Origin: Austwickia chelonae
Lineage (GTDB): Bacteria; Actinomycetota; Actinomycetes; Actinomycetales; Dermatophilaceae
Length of the DNA stretch: 64,000 nucleotides
Direction of reading: 5' to 3'
Assembly: GCF_003391095.1 (NCBI RefSeq)
Contig: NZ_CP031447.1
Coordinates: 682,001 to 746,000, forward strand
The position numbers and the translations under genes were made by a program. The notes beneath the pieces were generated by a model. It was given only the letters and a program-made list of their open reading frames with translations, did no database searches and was not told the origin of the DNA. Positions 24,735 to 33,508 of this stretch are shown in pieces. How positions within the stretch are numbered: position 1 is the first letter of the stretch; each line of letters begins with the position of its first letter.

Positions 24735-25649
24735 TCAGGAGACCCGTCGTCCGGAGGAGAGCGTGTCGTCGATCCTGGTCGGGGACACCATCTCGGTCGA
24801 AGCAGGGTCCTCAGCACGGATGAAGGGTTTGATCTCCCCGTACTCGGCATAACGCTGCCGGCGCTGTTCGAAGGTGTGATCGCTGCGTAGCTGCCACAGG
24901 TCGGACAGGACGAAACGGTCTCCGCGGGTGATGACCAGGGTCTTGGACCCCAGGGCGGGGCGCCACTCTCCGCCGACGTCGAGGAGACGTTCCACGATCT
25001 CCTCCTCCTCGCCGATGAAACGTGCCGGGTCGATGTCCAGATAGGCGCTGAAGGCCTCGGCCGAGTCGGCGAAGTCGATCGCCATGTTGTGGCCGTGAGC
25101 GAGGGCCCGTTGTCCGCGACGGTCGCGGACCTCGGCGACCATCACCTTGCGTACGCTGCGCAACATATCGGCGGTGCCGCTCTCCCCATGGGTGAAGACA
25201 GAGTTGCCCAGGGTGACGACGGGCCGGGACCAGGCTCGACATGTTCGGGCCATGACAGCCGCCCATTCCAAGCCGACAAGGGTGTCGGCGTCGGTGAACA
25301 AGATGGGGCCACGGCCGCCACGGCGCTCTCGCAAGGTGGCGACGCCATGTTGTAGAGCCGCCATTTTGAAGCTCTGTGTGGATTCCAGGACGCAGGCGCC
25401 CATGCGCTCCGCGCGTTCTGCCGTGGCATCGGTGGTGCCATTGACGATGACGTACGGACTCACCGGGACCGAGGACCAGGACAAGGTCAACAGCGTCGCC
25501 GGGAGATCTGATTCCTCATTGCGCGCCGCGATGAGGACGGGAATGCCCTCATCGGTGGAGAATCGTCGCCGGGTCTCCGGGGCGTGGGCAGCTACGACGT
25601 CTGCTCCATCGAATTTTCTCAGCTGGCGAACCTGCTTCAGTGCGAGCAT
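24735..25649 (-). CDS. Family 2-type glycosyltransferase at the right end of the EPS cluster
   Basis: 304 aa, start MLALKQVRQLRKF chosen because GAGG lies 5 nt before it; an in-frame ATG at 25745 would add 32 unlikely residues. GT-A features: VLIAARNEESDLPATLL, YVIVNGTTDATAERA, FTDADTL (DxD) and EEEEIVERL. The protein has no membrane segments. It resembles cytoplasmic GT2 enzymes using nucleotide sugars, but donor and acceptor are unknown. It is separated by 110 bp from the GH26-like gene and may be transcribed with it. Confidence 0.75.
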   Translation of the reverse strand: MLALKQVRQLRKFDGADVVAAHAPETRRRFSTDEGIPVLIAARNEESDLPATLLTLSWSSVPVSPYVIVNGTTDATAERAERMGACVLESTQSFKMAALQHGVATLRERRGGRGPILFTDADTLVGLEWAAVMARTCRAWSRPVVTLGNSVFTHGESGTADMLRSVRKVMVAEVRDRRGQRALAHGHNMAIDFADSAEAFSAYLDIDPARFIGEEEEIVERLLDVGGEWRPALGSKTLVITRGDRFVLSDLWQLRSDHTFEQRRQRYAEYGEIKPFIRAEDPASTEMVSPTRIDDTLSSGRRVS

Positions 25650-26043
25650 CTTGTCCTCATCCCCCTCTGAACGTCCTTGCCCGGTCGGAAGTCGGTCACA
25701 TTCCGGGCTTTTTCCCGTCAGCCTTCGGCGTGGTCCGTGAGACACCGTCGGTTGTCACAGTCGGGTTGGGGGACGGCGAAGTGCCACACCTGCTGGGGCT
25801 GGGTCGAGTGTAATGGACGAACGACCAGGACGAGGGTCCGATTCTCGATCCTGTCCGGTATGTCAGGTCTGGACGGCCTGCTCCGGGACGCGCCCGCCCA
25901 AGGCTGTCCCATGTCGATGGCGCTGGTGTCCAGGAGTTCCCCCGGAGGTTCGTCAAAGGGCCCGTCAGTTACGTCTGTTCCGAGGAAGATCATCCGACGT
26001 GCAGGATGGCTCCGCTCAGAATGCGAGACCAGCGGGTGGCTGA
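25650..26043. other. 394-bp gap between the glycosyltransferase and sigma-partner genes
   Basis: No recognisable gene. A minus-strand frame at 25718-25993 (91 codons, MIFLGTDVTDGPFDEPPGEL...) has protein-like composition but no ribosome-binding site in position and no known family, so it is not called. No tRNA fold was found. The stretch would hold the promoter of the glycosyltransferase gene and possibly the decayed end of an older gene. Confidence 0.4.
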
Positions 26044-27132
26044 TCAGTGGTGAAGAGCGCCTGCTTCACCGGTCTCGGTGAAGGGACCCGAGGCCGCCCG
26101 GCCCAGGAAGAGCACACCAGGGCCTACTCCCTTCCACGCCACGATGCCGTGAACGGCCTGGCCCCTACCGTCCAACAGGCCCAATGCCGTGGTCCCCTCC
26201 AAACCTTTCAGCGCCAACGGGAACGAGGAGACCTTGCCCTCCGGCGGCACCGTGAGCAGGACCAGCCGGTCGCCGCTCACCGCGTACACCGTGAGTGCTT
26301 TGCCCCGAGTGCCCCGAACGGCCTGCTCGTCCGCCAGCACCACCGCAGTCACCTCCGGCACGTCGGCAGCGACGATCTCGTCGCTGGACACTCGAGGAGT
26401 GGACCCGGGACCCACACCTTCGAGCACGACGCGTCGCACGCCCCCGGAGCGGACGAAGACCAGGACGGAAACCTGCCCTGTGCCACCTTCTGCTGTGGTC
26501 AGCAGCGCTGAGACCTCTGCTCCACCGGACAACGGAAGTACCGCGTCTTCCACGGCGCGTCCAGAACGCCTCAACGTCAGATGGAAATGCCCTCCTGAGT
26601 CCACCCCGATCGCTGACACGAGGTCGCTTCCGATCTCGGGTGCGCTCCCGGACAGCGTCGTCGTCGCAACACGTGAGGTATATGGAAGCACTCCGGCCCC
26701 GTGGTCGAAGCCGCCCGAAACCGTGCCGACCCGATGCCCGAACACCCCGTCGGCGACACCTGCGACCCGCACCCTGGTCACCGGATCCACGGATACAGAA
26801 GAAATCCGCCGGGCAGGCTCCTCGGTGGGCATGACACCGCCGACCTCCGGCCGAAGCTTCCCGTACGCCGGCACCGGAGCCGCAGCCGTGGACATCCCGC
26901 TCGAGGAGGGCCCGCCACCTTCAGATCTGGCGTCGCCTCGTCCGCCCGGGCCACCGAGCAGGCCGAAGCCACCTGCTGTGACCAGGACGGCAGCCAGGCA
27001 GGCCGCCGTCCCACGCGCTGCTCTGCGCCGGTCGCCGCGCCGTCGAACCTGCTCAGCAGTGGGCATCGGGATCAGGGCGCAGCACTCAGCTGACACCGGG
27101 GACAACCGATCCTGTAGTTCACGGTGAGGCAT
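26044..27132 (-). CDS. Membrane-anchored protein encoded with an ECF sigma factor (possible anti-sigma or sensor)
   Basis: 362 aa. A short basic N-terminus (EQVRRRGDRRRAARG) precedes one membrane segment (TAACLAAVLVTAGGFGLLGG), then a Gly/Ser linker and an extracytoplasmic region of about 290 residues. That region is rich in short beta-like Val/Gly stretches (VDPVTRVRVAGVADGVFG, VSVLVFVRSGGVRRVVL), suggesting a beta-propeller or similar fold. It overlaps the sigma gene by 14 nt, so the two are translated together. A classical anti-sigma HxxxCxxC motif is not visible. The function is unknown; a membrane partner of the sigma factor is inferred from position. Confidence 0.6.
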   Translation of the reverse strand: MPHRELQDRLSPVSAECCALIPMPTAEQVRRRGDRRRAARGTAACLAAVLVTAGGFGLLGGPGGRGDARSEGGGPSSSGMSTAAAPVPAYGKLRPEVGGVMPTEEPARRISSVSVDPVTRVRVAGVADGVFGHRVGTVSGGFDHGAGVLPYTSRVATTTLSGSAPEIGSDLVSAIGVDSGGHFHLTLRRSGRAVEDAVLPLSGGAEVSALLTTAEGGTGQVSVLVFVRSGGVRRVVLEGVGPGSTPRVSSDEIVAADVPEVTAVVLADEQAVRGTRGKALTVYAVSGDRLVLLTVPPEGKVSSFPLALKGLEGTTALGLLDGRGQAVHGIVAWKGVGPGVLFLGRAASGPFTETGEAGALHH

Positions 27133-27619
27133 GACCGGTCTCCTCGGACTGCTCGTCGAGCACTGTGGCCAAAGCTGTCCTGCCGCGGGAGAGCCGAGCC
27201 TTGACCGTACCCACCGGGGCCCCGGTCAACGACGCCACTTCCTCGACCGGGAGATCACACAGATGATGCAGCACGATGGCATGCCGCTGGCTTTCCGGGA
27301 TCTGGCGCAAGGCCGACACCAGCGCGACATGATCCAGGGACATCCCGGACACCGATTCCTTCTCGGCCCGTCTCATCCACGCCGTCGCCGCATTCTTCGC
27401 TTTGCGCCAGCGCGACACCGCCAACCGATAGGCGACAGTTCGCAGCCAGGCTTCAGGGGCGTCCATGACGTCCAACTGCTCACGGCGCTCCCACGCCCGA
27501 GTGAAAGTCTCCTGGACGACATCCTGAGCCTCGGCGAGATCGCCACACACCGCGTACATCTGGGCGACGAGCTGACGCGAGCGCGTGTTGTAGAACTCAT
27601 CGAAGGCCGCTTCGTCCAT
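27119..27619 (-). CDS. ECF RNA polymerase sigma factor, SigE-family type
   Basis: 166 aa. Region 2: FDEFYNTRSRQLVAQMYAV, then DVVQETFTRAWERREQL (-10 recognition). Region 4: LPVEEVASLTGAPVGTVKARLSRGRTAL (helix-turn-helix for -35 recognition). This short two-domain form with the partner protein downstream fits the Streptomyces SigE-like family. GGAGG lies 5 nt before the ATG. It may control its own operon or surface genes nearby; no target promoter could be confirmed by eye. Confidence 0.92.
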   Translation of the reverse strand: MDEAAFDEFYNTRSRQLVAQMYAVCGDLAEAQDVVQETFTRAWERREQLDVMDAPEAWLRTVAYRLAVSRWRKAKNAATAWMRRAEKESVSGMSLDHVALVSALRQIPESQRHAIVLHHLCDLPVEEVASLTGAPVGTVKARLSRGRTALATVLDEQSEETGHASP

Positions 27620-27762
27620 GCTGCCTCCGGGCCCCTTCTCCTCGACGGTCTCCGTCGTCGAGTCAGCTTATGGGTTCGAGCGCTTCGACGGAGGGCGTAT
27701 CCCGGTGTCTGTGAAACGTACGTCTTGCCCGCCCCTCCACCGCACCCCGCCGGAACCAATGT

Positions 27763-28431
27763 TCACCAGGGCGAAGCGACGAGCACCGTACCCCAGGCAC
27801 CGGCTACCATCGCCGGCCCGAAAGCCAACCTGGTGCTCAGATGCATCCGTCGTCGGACGAGCAACCAGAGTGCCGCAGCTCCTCCGCACAGGAACATCGC
27901 ATAGACCCCGACGAGCAGATGCCCCCAGGAGAACCACCCCAGGATCGCTCCTAAGCTGCCGGACAGCTTCACATCACCCCATCCGAGCTGCCCGCGGGAA
28001 AGCACCGCCAGGACGAGGAAGAAGAGCCACGCGGCACATCCGCACCAGAGCGCTCGCCGGGCATCGGGCCAGCGAGCGCAGAGCGCCGCGACCAGGGCCA
28101 TCCCTGCCGCGAGAGCCGGATAAGCCGGCAGGGTGAGTACGTCTGGCAACCGGTGTACATCCAGATCGATCGCGCACATCACCACGTACGCCGGGACCGA
28201 TGCCGCCAGGACAAGAGCGGGGAAGGCCCCGGCGGTGGTGAGTCGCCAGGCCACCGCCGCAGTGAGCACTGCGCATGTCGGTACGACCCATTGGAAAGTG
28301 GGCAGTGGGCGCTCCCACTCGTCCTCGTAACGGCGGTGTCTTCCGGTGGAGAGAAACGGTCGGGCAGCTAGCCCGCAGAGCACACCGTACCCGGCGGCGC
28401 AGGCACCCAGGGCCACAGCCATGATGTCCAT
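27763..28431 (-). CDS. Prepilin peptidase (A24 family), orphan
   Basis: 222 aa with about six membrane segments. The two catalytic aspartates of type IV prepilin peptidases are seen in MCAIDLDVHRLPD and in GWGDVKLSG (GxGDxK). The methyltransferase domain of large PilD enzymes is absent, as in TadV/CpaA-type peptidases. No pilin or Tad/Flp assembly gene lies in the window, so its substrate is elsewhere. Start MDIMAVALG was chosen over an upstream ATG (28521) that would add 30 polar residues. Confidence 0.82.
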   Translation of the reverse strand: MDIMAVALGACAAGYGVLCGLAARPFLSTGRHRRYEDEWERPLPTFQWVVPTCAVLTAAVAWRLTTAGAFPALVLAASVPAYVVMCAIDLDVHRLPDVLTLPAYPALAAGMALVAALCARWPDARRALWCGCAAWLFFLVLAVLSRGQLGWGDVKLSGSLGAILGWFSWGHLLVGVYAMFLCGGAAALWLLVRRRMHLSTRLAFGPAMVAGAWGTVLVASPW

Positions 28432-28538
28432 CGGACCATCATGCGCGGCACGAGTACGTCCACAGCGGGGGCGACACGAGCCGGCATGCGGCGTGGGCAT
28501 TTGGGTCGTGGCAAGGGGCAAGGCACGATAAAGGCCTC

Positions 28539-29792
28539 ATGACCACGCGATCACCCAGACTCACCCACGCCGTCAGCGCGCCGCTGGAAAGTGCTCCTGG
28601 CTGGGTCAGAGCAGTCCTTGCCGCTTTGGAGAGCCTTTTCCTCTCGTCGATATCGGTGATCCTTCCGGTCTATCTGGCCTGGCTGGCCAGCCCCAATGCC
28701 GCGGTCGACGGTCAGCGGGCCGTCCAGGTCGGGCTGGCCGGGTGGTGTCTTGGCCACGGAGGCGGTTTCTACGCGAAGATCGGTTTTGTCTCGGTCGTTC
28801 CGCTGTTCTTCACTGCGGTTGCCGTCGCGATCTGTTTCCGGTCCACGCAGCGGCTGACCGCGAGGATGCTCCGCTCCGAGGTCGTCCGGATCCGTCATCT
28901 CGGGGGACTGCGCTGGGATGTCGCCTTCGAGGGCGGGCTCTTCGTGGCCACCTACACGACGGTCGGTATTTTTCTGGCCTCCACGGTGCATGCCCCGGGA
29001 ATCACCGCTTCGGTTCCGCGCAGTGCCCTGGGATTCCTGATGGTTTCTTCTCTGGCCTATCTGCTGGGGTTGCTCTCGCAGTTCCGTGGGGGATTCCCCG
29101 AGATCGCGCCGGGCTGGGATCTGCGTCGGAGGATTCCTCCGGGGCTGCGCATCGGTGCCCTCGCCGGGATCCGGTCCTTCTTCGTGCTCCTGTGCGTCGC
29201 CATGGTCGGGGTCGGCTTGTTGGCCTTCATCCGGTTCGACCGGATCGCGGGGTTGTACGACCACCTGGGGCCCGGGCTGATCGGGGGGGCGCTGCTGACC
29301 GGTCTGCAGCTGCTCTATCTTCCTAATTTCGGTGTGTGGGCATTGAGTTGGATGGCAGGGCCGGGCTTCGGGATCGGGCTCGAGTCCAGTATCAGCCTGA
29401 CCCAGTCCTCGCCGGGTCCATTGCCTTTCCTGCCGGCCTTTGCCGCCTTGCCCGAGGCGGGTCCGTTGCCCGGTTACCTTCGCGTGGCGCTGATCGTGCC
29501 GGTCGCCGTGGGTTTCCTCCTTGAGCGTCGGACCAGTTCGAGGGTTCCCGACGATCTGGTGGAGCGAGCATTGGTCGCTGGAATCGGGGTGACCACCAGT
29601 GCTCTCTGCGCGGGGGTCGCGGCCTTCCTCAGCGGGGGGTCCATGGGGTCGGCTCAGCTGGTTGATGTCGGTGCGCCGCCTTTCCTGCTGGCGGCGATGC
29701 TCGGTGGGGAGATGGCTTGCGGTGCGGGGCTCTCCTTGGGGGTGTATCTGCTGCGTAGGGGACGGCGACGTTCTGCTGCTGAGCTAGCGTGA
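28539..29792 (+). CDS. perM: PerM/DUF6350 integral membrane protein (cell-division associated)
   Basis: 417 aa with about ten membrane segments. The order perM-purN-purH identifies it: in Mycobacterium tuberculosis Rv0955 (PerM) precedes purN and purH, and PerM helps keep the divisome protein FtsB stable. Typical family stretches are LQLLYLPNFGVWALSWMAGPGF and FLPAFAALPEAG. AAAGG lies upstream of the ATG. The stop overlaps the purN start (GTGA). Confidence 0.87.
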   Translation: MTTRSPRLTHAVSAPLESAPGWVRAVLAALESLFLSSISVILPVYLAWLASPNAAVDGQRAVQVGLAGWCLGHGGGFYAKIGFVSVVPLFFTAVAVAICFRSTQRLTARMLRSEVVRIRHLGGLRWDVAFEGGLFVATYTTVGIFLASTVHAPGITASVPRSALGFLMVSSLAYLLGLLSQFRGGFPEIAPGWDLRRRIPPGLRIGALAGIRSFFVLLCVAMVGVGLLAFIRFDRIAGLYDHLGPGLIGGALLTGLQLLYLPNFGVWALSWMAGPGFGIGLESSISLTQSSPGPLPFLPAFAALPEAGPLPGYLRVALIVPVAVGFLLERRTSSRVPDDLVERALVAGIGVTTSALCAGVAAFLSGGSMGSAQLVDVGAPPFLLAAMLGGEMACGAGLSLGVYLLRRGRRRSAAELA

Positions 29793-30415
29793 CTTCCGTG
29801 GGAGCTTCTAGAACTACCGTTGTCGTGCTCGTCTCCGGCTCGGGGACCAACCTGCAAGCAGTCATGGATGCTTGCGCAGATCCGGGCTACGGGGTCGAGA
29901 TCGTCGCAGTCGGCTCCGACCGTGATGGCATCGCCGGTCTGAGTCGTGCCCATGAGGCGGGCATCCCGACCTTCGTCTGCCGGGTGTCGGACTACGAGAA
30001 CCGGGCCAGCTGGGATGAAGCGTTGACATCGGAGACCCTGAGCTATGCCCCTGATCTGGTGGTCGGGGCAGGTTTCATGAAGATTCTGGGGGGAACCTTC
30101 TTGGCGAGCTTCGGTGGACGGACGGTGAACACGCACCCGGCGATCTTGCCGAGTTTCCCTGGGGCACATGGGGTTCGGGATGCGCTGGCCTATGGTGTGG
30201 CCGTCACTGGATGTACCTGTCATCTGGTCGACGCCGGGGTCGACACCGGCCCGATCATCGCCCAACGCGCGGTCGAGATCCTGCACTCGGACGACGAGGA
30301 GTCCTTGCACGAACGCATCAAGGTGGTCGAGCGAGAGATGCTGGTCGACTGCCTGGGCCGGATGGCACGCGAGGGCTACCGCGTGGACGGACACCGGGTG
30401 CATATCGGCCGTTAA
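29789..30415 (+). CDS. purN: Phosphoribosylglycinamide formyltransferase (GART)
   Basis: 208 aa; catalyses step 3 of purine synthesis, adding a formyl group from 10-formyl-THF to GAR. Seen: VLVSGSGTNLQAV (phosphate binding), AGFMKIL, catalytic Asn and His in VNTHPAILPSFPGAHG, and the Asp segment HLVDAGVDTGPII. GTG start overlapping the perM stop. Confidence 0.97.
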   Translation: MTSVGASRTTVVVLVSGSGTNLQAVMDACADPGYGVEIVAVGSDRDGIAGLSRAHEAGIPTFVCRVSDYENRASWDEALTSETLSYAPDLVVGAGFMKILGGTFLASFGGRTVNTHPAILPSFPGAHGVRDALAYGVAVTGCTCHLVDAGVDTGPIIAQRAVEILHSDDEESLHERIKVVEREMLVDCLGRMAREGYRVDGHRVHIGR

Positions 30416-30422
30416 AATGGCA

Positions 30423-30508
30423 TGGACACGACTGGCGCAGGTGGGTCACCACCGGGGAGTGACGTCGTGGGCATCGCCCGCCTGGGTGCCCACACCCGTA
30501 CGCGGGTG
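30423..30508 (+). ncRNA. ZTP (pfl) riboswitch upstream of purH
   Basis: The purN-purH gap carries the conserved ZTP aptamer words in order: CACGACTGGCG near 30427, the hairpin GGTGGGTCACCACC with GGGGAG near 30440-30458, and the 3' pseudoknot strand CCGCCTGGG (30479-30486 region). A hairpin CACCCG-TACG-CGGGTG (30493-30508) follows and could be part of the expression platform. ZTP riboswitches sense Z nucleotides that build up when 10-formyl-THF is low, and turn on purH and folate genes; both purH and folD follow directly. No T-run is present, so control of translation is likelier than termination (inference). Confidence 0.85.
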
Positions 30509-30549
30509 ACCGACCGATGTCCCCCGCAGCCGACCTCCAGGAGTGAACG

Positions 30550-32172
30550 ATGACTTCCGTCGACAACGAACGGCGCCCTCTACGGCGGGCCTTGGTGAGC
30601 GTGTACGACAAAACCGGTCTCGACGAACTGGCTCGGGCGCTGCACGCCTCCCAGGTCGAGATCGTCTCGACCGGTGGGTCTGCCCGGGCGATCAAGGCAC
30701 TTGGCATCCCGGTGATTCAGGTGGAGGAGCTGACCGGGTTTCCCGAATGCCTCGAGGGGCGGGTCAAGACCCTGCACCCCCGGGTGCACGCCGGGATCCT
30801 CGCCGACACCCGTAAGAGCGCGCACCTTGATCAGCTGGGCGAATTGGGAATATCAGCCTTTGAGCTGGTCGTCTGTAATCTCTATCCTTTCCGGGAGACC
30901 GTTGCCTCGGGTGCGCGCCCGGACGAATGCGTCGAGCAGATCGACATCGGGGGACCGTCGATGGTCCGAGCTGCAGCGAAGAACCACCCCTCCGTGGCCG
31001 TGCTCACCTCGCCGACCCAGTATCCAGAAGCTCTGGCTGCGCTCAACGCAGGTGGTTTCACCTTGGAGTGCCGCCGCCGGCTTGCCGCCCAGGCCTTCGC
31101 GCACACCGCCGCCTATGACGTGGCCGTCGCAATGTGGATGAGTGACGGTTACGCGGACACCACGGAAGGCACCGGATTCCCGGAGTTCGTCGGAACGACC
31201 TGGACCCGTTCCGCAGGGTTGCGCTACGGCGAGAACCCGCACCAGCAGGCTGCGCTCTACCTCGGAGCGGGCAGCGGGGTCGCTACGGCTGAACTCCTGC
31301 ACGGCAAAGCGATGAGTTACAACAACTATGTCGACGCCGATGCAGCGCTGCGTGCAGCCTACGACCACGGCGACCAGCCGACCTGCGCAGTGGTCAAGCA
31401 CAACAACCCCTGTGGCATCGCCGTGGCGCATGACATCGCAGAGGCGCATCGCAAGGCTCACGAATGTGACCCGGTGAGTGCTTTCGGCGGAGTCATCGCG
31501 ACCAACCGCCCGGTGACCGAGGCGATGGCTCGTCGGGTACAGGACATCTTCACCGAGGTCGTCGTGGCCCCTGGGTTCGACGAGGAAGCCCTGACGCTGT
31601 TGACCGGTAAGAAGAACATCCGTCTGCTGCGGGTCGACGGGACGAGCGCATGCTCGGACGTGGCGATGTGGGAGATGAGGACGATCGGCGGCGGACTGCT
31701 CGTGCAGACGATGGACCGTTTGGACGCCGTTGTCGAACCAGTAGCTGGCGAAGCGTCGACCGCCGGGCACGGGGACGACCCCCTCAGATGGACCTTGGTC
31801 GCCGGCGACGCTGCCGACGACAAGACTTTGCGCGACCTTGAGTTCGCTTGGCGAGCAGTCCGCGCCACGAAGTCCAATGCCATTCTGCTTGCGCGGGACG
31901 GAGCCTCCGTCGGCGTGGGCATGGGCCAGGTCAACCGGGTCGATTCATGCCGGCTCGCGGTGGAGCGCGCAGGGGCGGAACGGGCCAGTGGTTCGGTCGC
32001 AGCCTCCGATGCCTTCTTCCCCTTTGCCGACGGGCCGCGGATCCTCGCGGAGGCAGGGGTGCGGGCGATCGTCTCGCCAGGAGGGTCCATCCGGGACGAG
32101 GAGACCGTCGCGCTCTGCCATGAACGAGGGATTACCTTGTACTTCACCGGAGCTCGTCATTTTGCCCACTGA
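30550..32172 (+). CDS. purH: Bifunctional AICAR formyltransferase / IMP cyclohydrolase
   Basis: 540 aa; catalyses the last two steps to IMP. N-terminal IMP cyclohydrolase ([41 protein letters not shown]) and C-terminal AICAR transformylase ([25 protein letters not shown], catalytic Lys-His; ending [28 protein letters not shown]). Length is normal. AGGAG lies 6 nt before the ATG. Likely controlled by the ZTP riboswitch in its leader. Confidence 0.98.
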   Translation: MTSVDNERRPLRRALVSVYDKTGLDELARALHASQVEIVSTGGSARAIKALGIPVIQVEELTGFPECLEGRVKTLHPRVHAGILADTRKSAHLDQLGELGISAFELVVCNLYPFRETVASGARPDECVEQIDIGGPSMVRAAAKNHPSVAVLTSPTQYPEALAALNAGGFTLECRRRLAAQAFAHTAAYDVAVAMWMSDGYADTTEGTGFPEFVGTTWTRSAGLRYGENPHQQAALYLGAGSGVATAELLHGKAMSYNNYVDADAALRAAYDHGDQPTCAVVKHNNPCGIAVAHDIAEAHRKAHECDPVSAFGGVIATNRPVTEAMARRVQDIFTEVVVAPGFDEEALTLLTGKKNIRLLRVDGTSACSDVAMWEMRTIGGGLLVQTMDRLDAVVEPVAGEASTAGHGDDPLRWTLVAGDAADDKTLRDLEFAWRAVRATKSNAILLARDGASVGVGMGQVNRVDSCRLAVERAGAERASGSVAASDAFFPFADGPRILAEAGVRAIVSPGGSIRDEETVALCHERGITLYFTGARHFAH

Positions 32173-32283
32173 TCTTCGTGGCAGGGGCAGGGGCATCGTC
32201 CGGACGGATCCGGGTCGATCGGTGCACAACGGAGTGTCGAGGACCGATCACCTGCCCGAGGAAACGATGGCAGGATCGGACCT

Positions 32284-33135
32284 ATGAGCTCGCAGATCCT
32301 CGACGGCAAAGCCACCTTGGCCGCTATCAAGTCCGAATTGAGCGCCCGCGTCGCCGTACTCGCCGAACGGGGGATCACCCCGGGTCTGGGTACCGTCCTG
32401 GTGGGTGACGATCCGGGCAGCCATTGGTATGTGGGTGCTAAACACAAGGACTGCGCTGAGATCGGTGTCACCAGTATTCGGCGTGATCTGCCGGCCGGTT
32501 CCACCCAGGCAGAGGTCGAGGCAGTCGTCGACGAGTTGAACGAAGACCCTTCATGCACTGGCTTCATCGTTCAACAGCCGACCGGGCTCGATGAATTCGC
32601 GATCCTGTCCCGGGTGCGCCCGGACAAGGACGTCGACGGGTTGCATCCTTACAACCTCGGTTGTCTGGTGATGAACCGCCCGGCGCCGCTGCCGTGCACG
32701 CCGGTGGGCGTGGTGGAGTTGTTGCGTCGTTTCGAGGTACCGGTCGCCGGTGCTCATGTGGTGGTGGTCGGACGGGGTCTGACCGTCGGTCGTCCTTTGG
32801 GGCTCATCCTCACCCGCAAGTCGGAGAATGCCACGGTCACTCTCTGCCACACCGGTACCCGCGATCTGGCATCGCAGGTCAGGAAAGCAGACATCGTCGT
32901 TGCGGCGGCAGGCGTTCCCGGCATCGTGACTCCGGACATGGTGAAGCCGGGAGCCGCGCTGCTCGACGTCGGGGTTTCTCGTGTGGATGGCAAGGTGGCC
33001 GGTGATCTTGCGCCTGGATGCGCCGAGGTGGCCGGGTGGATCGCTCCGAACCCTGGTGGTGTGGGGCCGATGACCCGAGCGATGTTGTTGACCAATGTCG
33101 TGGAGGCTGCGGAAAAGCAAGTTGGTCTGCGGTGA
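32284..33135 (+). CDS. folD: Methylenetetrahydrofolate dehydrogenase / cyclohydrolase
   Basis: 283 aa; makes 10-formyl-THF for PurN and PurH. Seen: [16 protein letters not shown] with catalytic Tyr and Lys, [22 protein letters not shown], and the NADP loop [14 protein letters not shown]. The usual QLPLP reads QQPTG here, a variant also known in other actinobacterial FolD. Start has a CAGGAT sequence 7 nt upstream, which may be a -10 for a nearly leaderless message. Confidence 0.96.
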   Translation: MSSQILDGKATLAAIKSELSARVAVLAERGITPGLGTVLVGDDPGSHWYVGAKHKDCAEIGVTSIRRDLPAGSTQAEVEAVVDELNEDPSCTGFIVQQPTGLDEFAILSRVRPDKDVDGLHPYNLGCLVMNRPAPLPCTPVGVVELLRRFEVPVAGAHVVVVGRGLTVGRPLGLILTRKSENATVTLCHTGTRDLASQVRKADIVVAAAGVPGIVTPDMVKPGAALLDVGVSRVDGKVAGDLAPGCAEVAGWIAPNPGGVGPMTRAMLLTNVVEAAEKQVGLR

Positions 33136-33419
33136 TTTTTCCACGTCGAGGCCGGCCCGGTCTCGGTGCCTGGTGGGTCCTTTCGCTGGGTTTGCTGGCC
33201 GGAGGCATCACTGTGCTCTTCGTCGGCCGGGCTCTGGTCGGTGGGGTGATCATGGGGCTGGCTTTCGTGGCGGCTGCCGTCTTGCGTCTGTTGTTGCCCG
33301 ATGAGCGGGCAGGCGGGCTGGCGGTGCGTTCCCGTACATGGGACGTGTTGATGCTCTTGACCTTCGCCGTGGTGGTCTTCGGTGCTTTCCTGGCGGTGGA
33401 TCTACGTCCGCGTCGATGA
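33132..33419 (+). CDS. DUF3017 small membrane protein
   Basis: 95 aa from the GTG overlapping the folD stop (GTGA). Three membrane segments are visible ([56 protein letters not shown]) with [14 protein letters not shown] between the second and third, the pattern of DUF3017, which follows folD in many actinobacteria. Function unknown. Confidence 0.85.
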   Translation: MIFPRRGRPGLGAWWVLSLGLLAGGITVLFVGRALVGGVIMGLAFVAAAVLRLLLPDERAGGLAVRSRTWDVLMLLTFAVVVFGAFLAVDLRPRR

Positions 33420-33435
33420 GGTGTTCGACCGTGGA

Positions 33436-33478
33436 GACGGGCGGCGTGTGGAGTTCTTCGACTCCGGCGCCGCCCGTC
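33436..33478. terminator. Bidirectional stem-loop after DUF3017
   Basis: GACGGGCGGCG (33436-33446) pairs with CGCCGCCCGTC (33468-33478), with an inner stem GGAGT/ACTCC. It lies between convergent DUF3017 and DUF364-type genes. Confidence 0.7.
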
Positions 33479-33508
33479 GTGGTCGGGTGCTGCGGGTCGG
33501 GACGTCCG

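Noticed and set aside
25800-25860. tRNA gene suggested by a T-loop-like GGTCCGATTC word
   Set aside because: No acceptor stem or anticodon arm can be formed around it.
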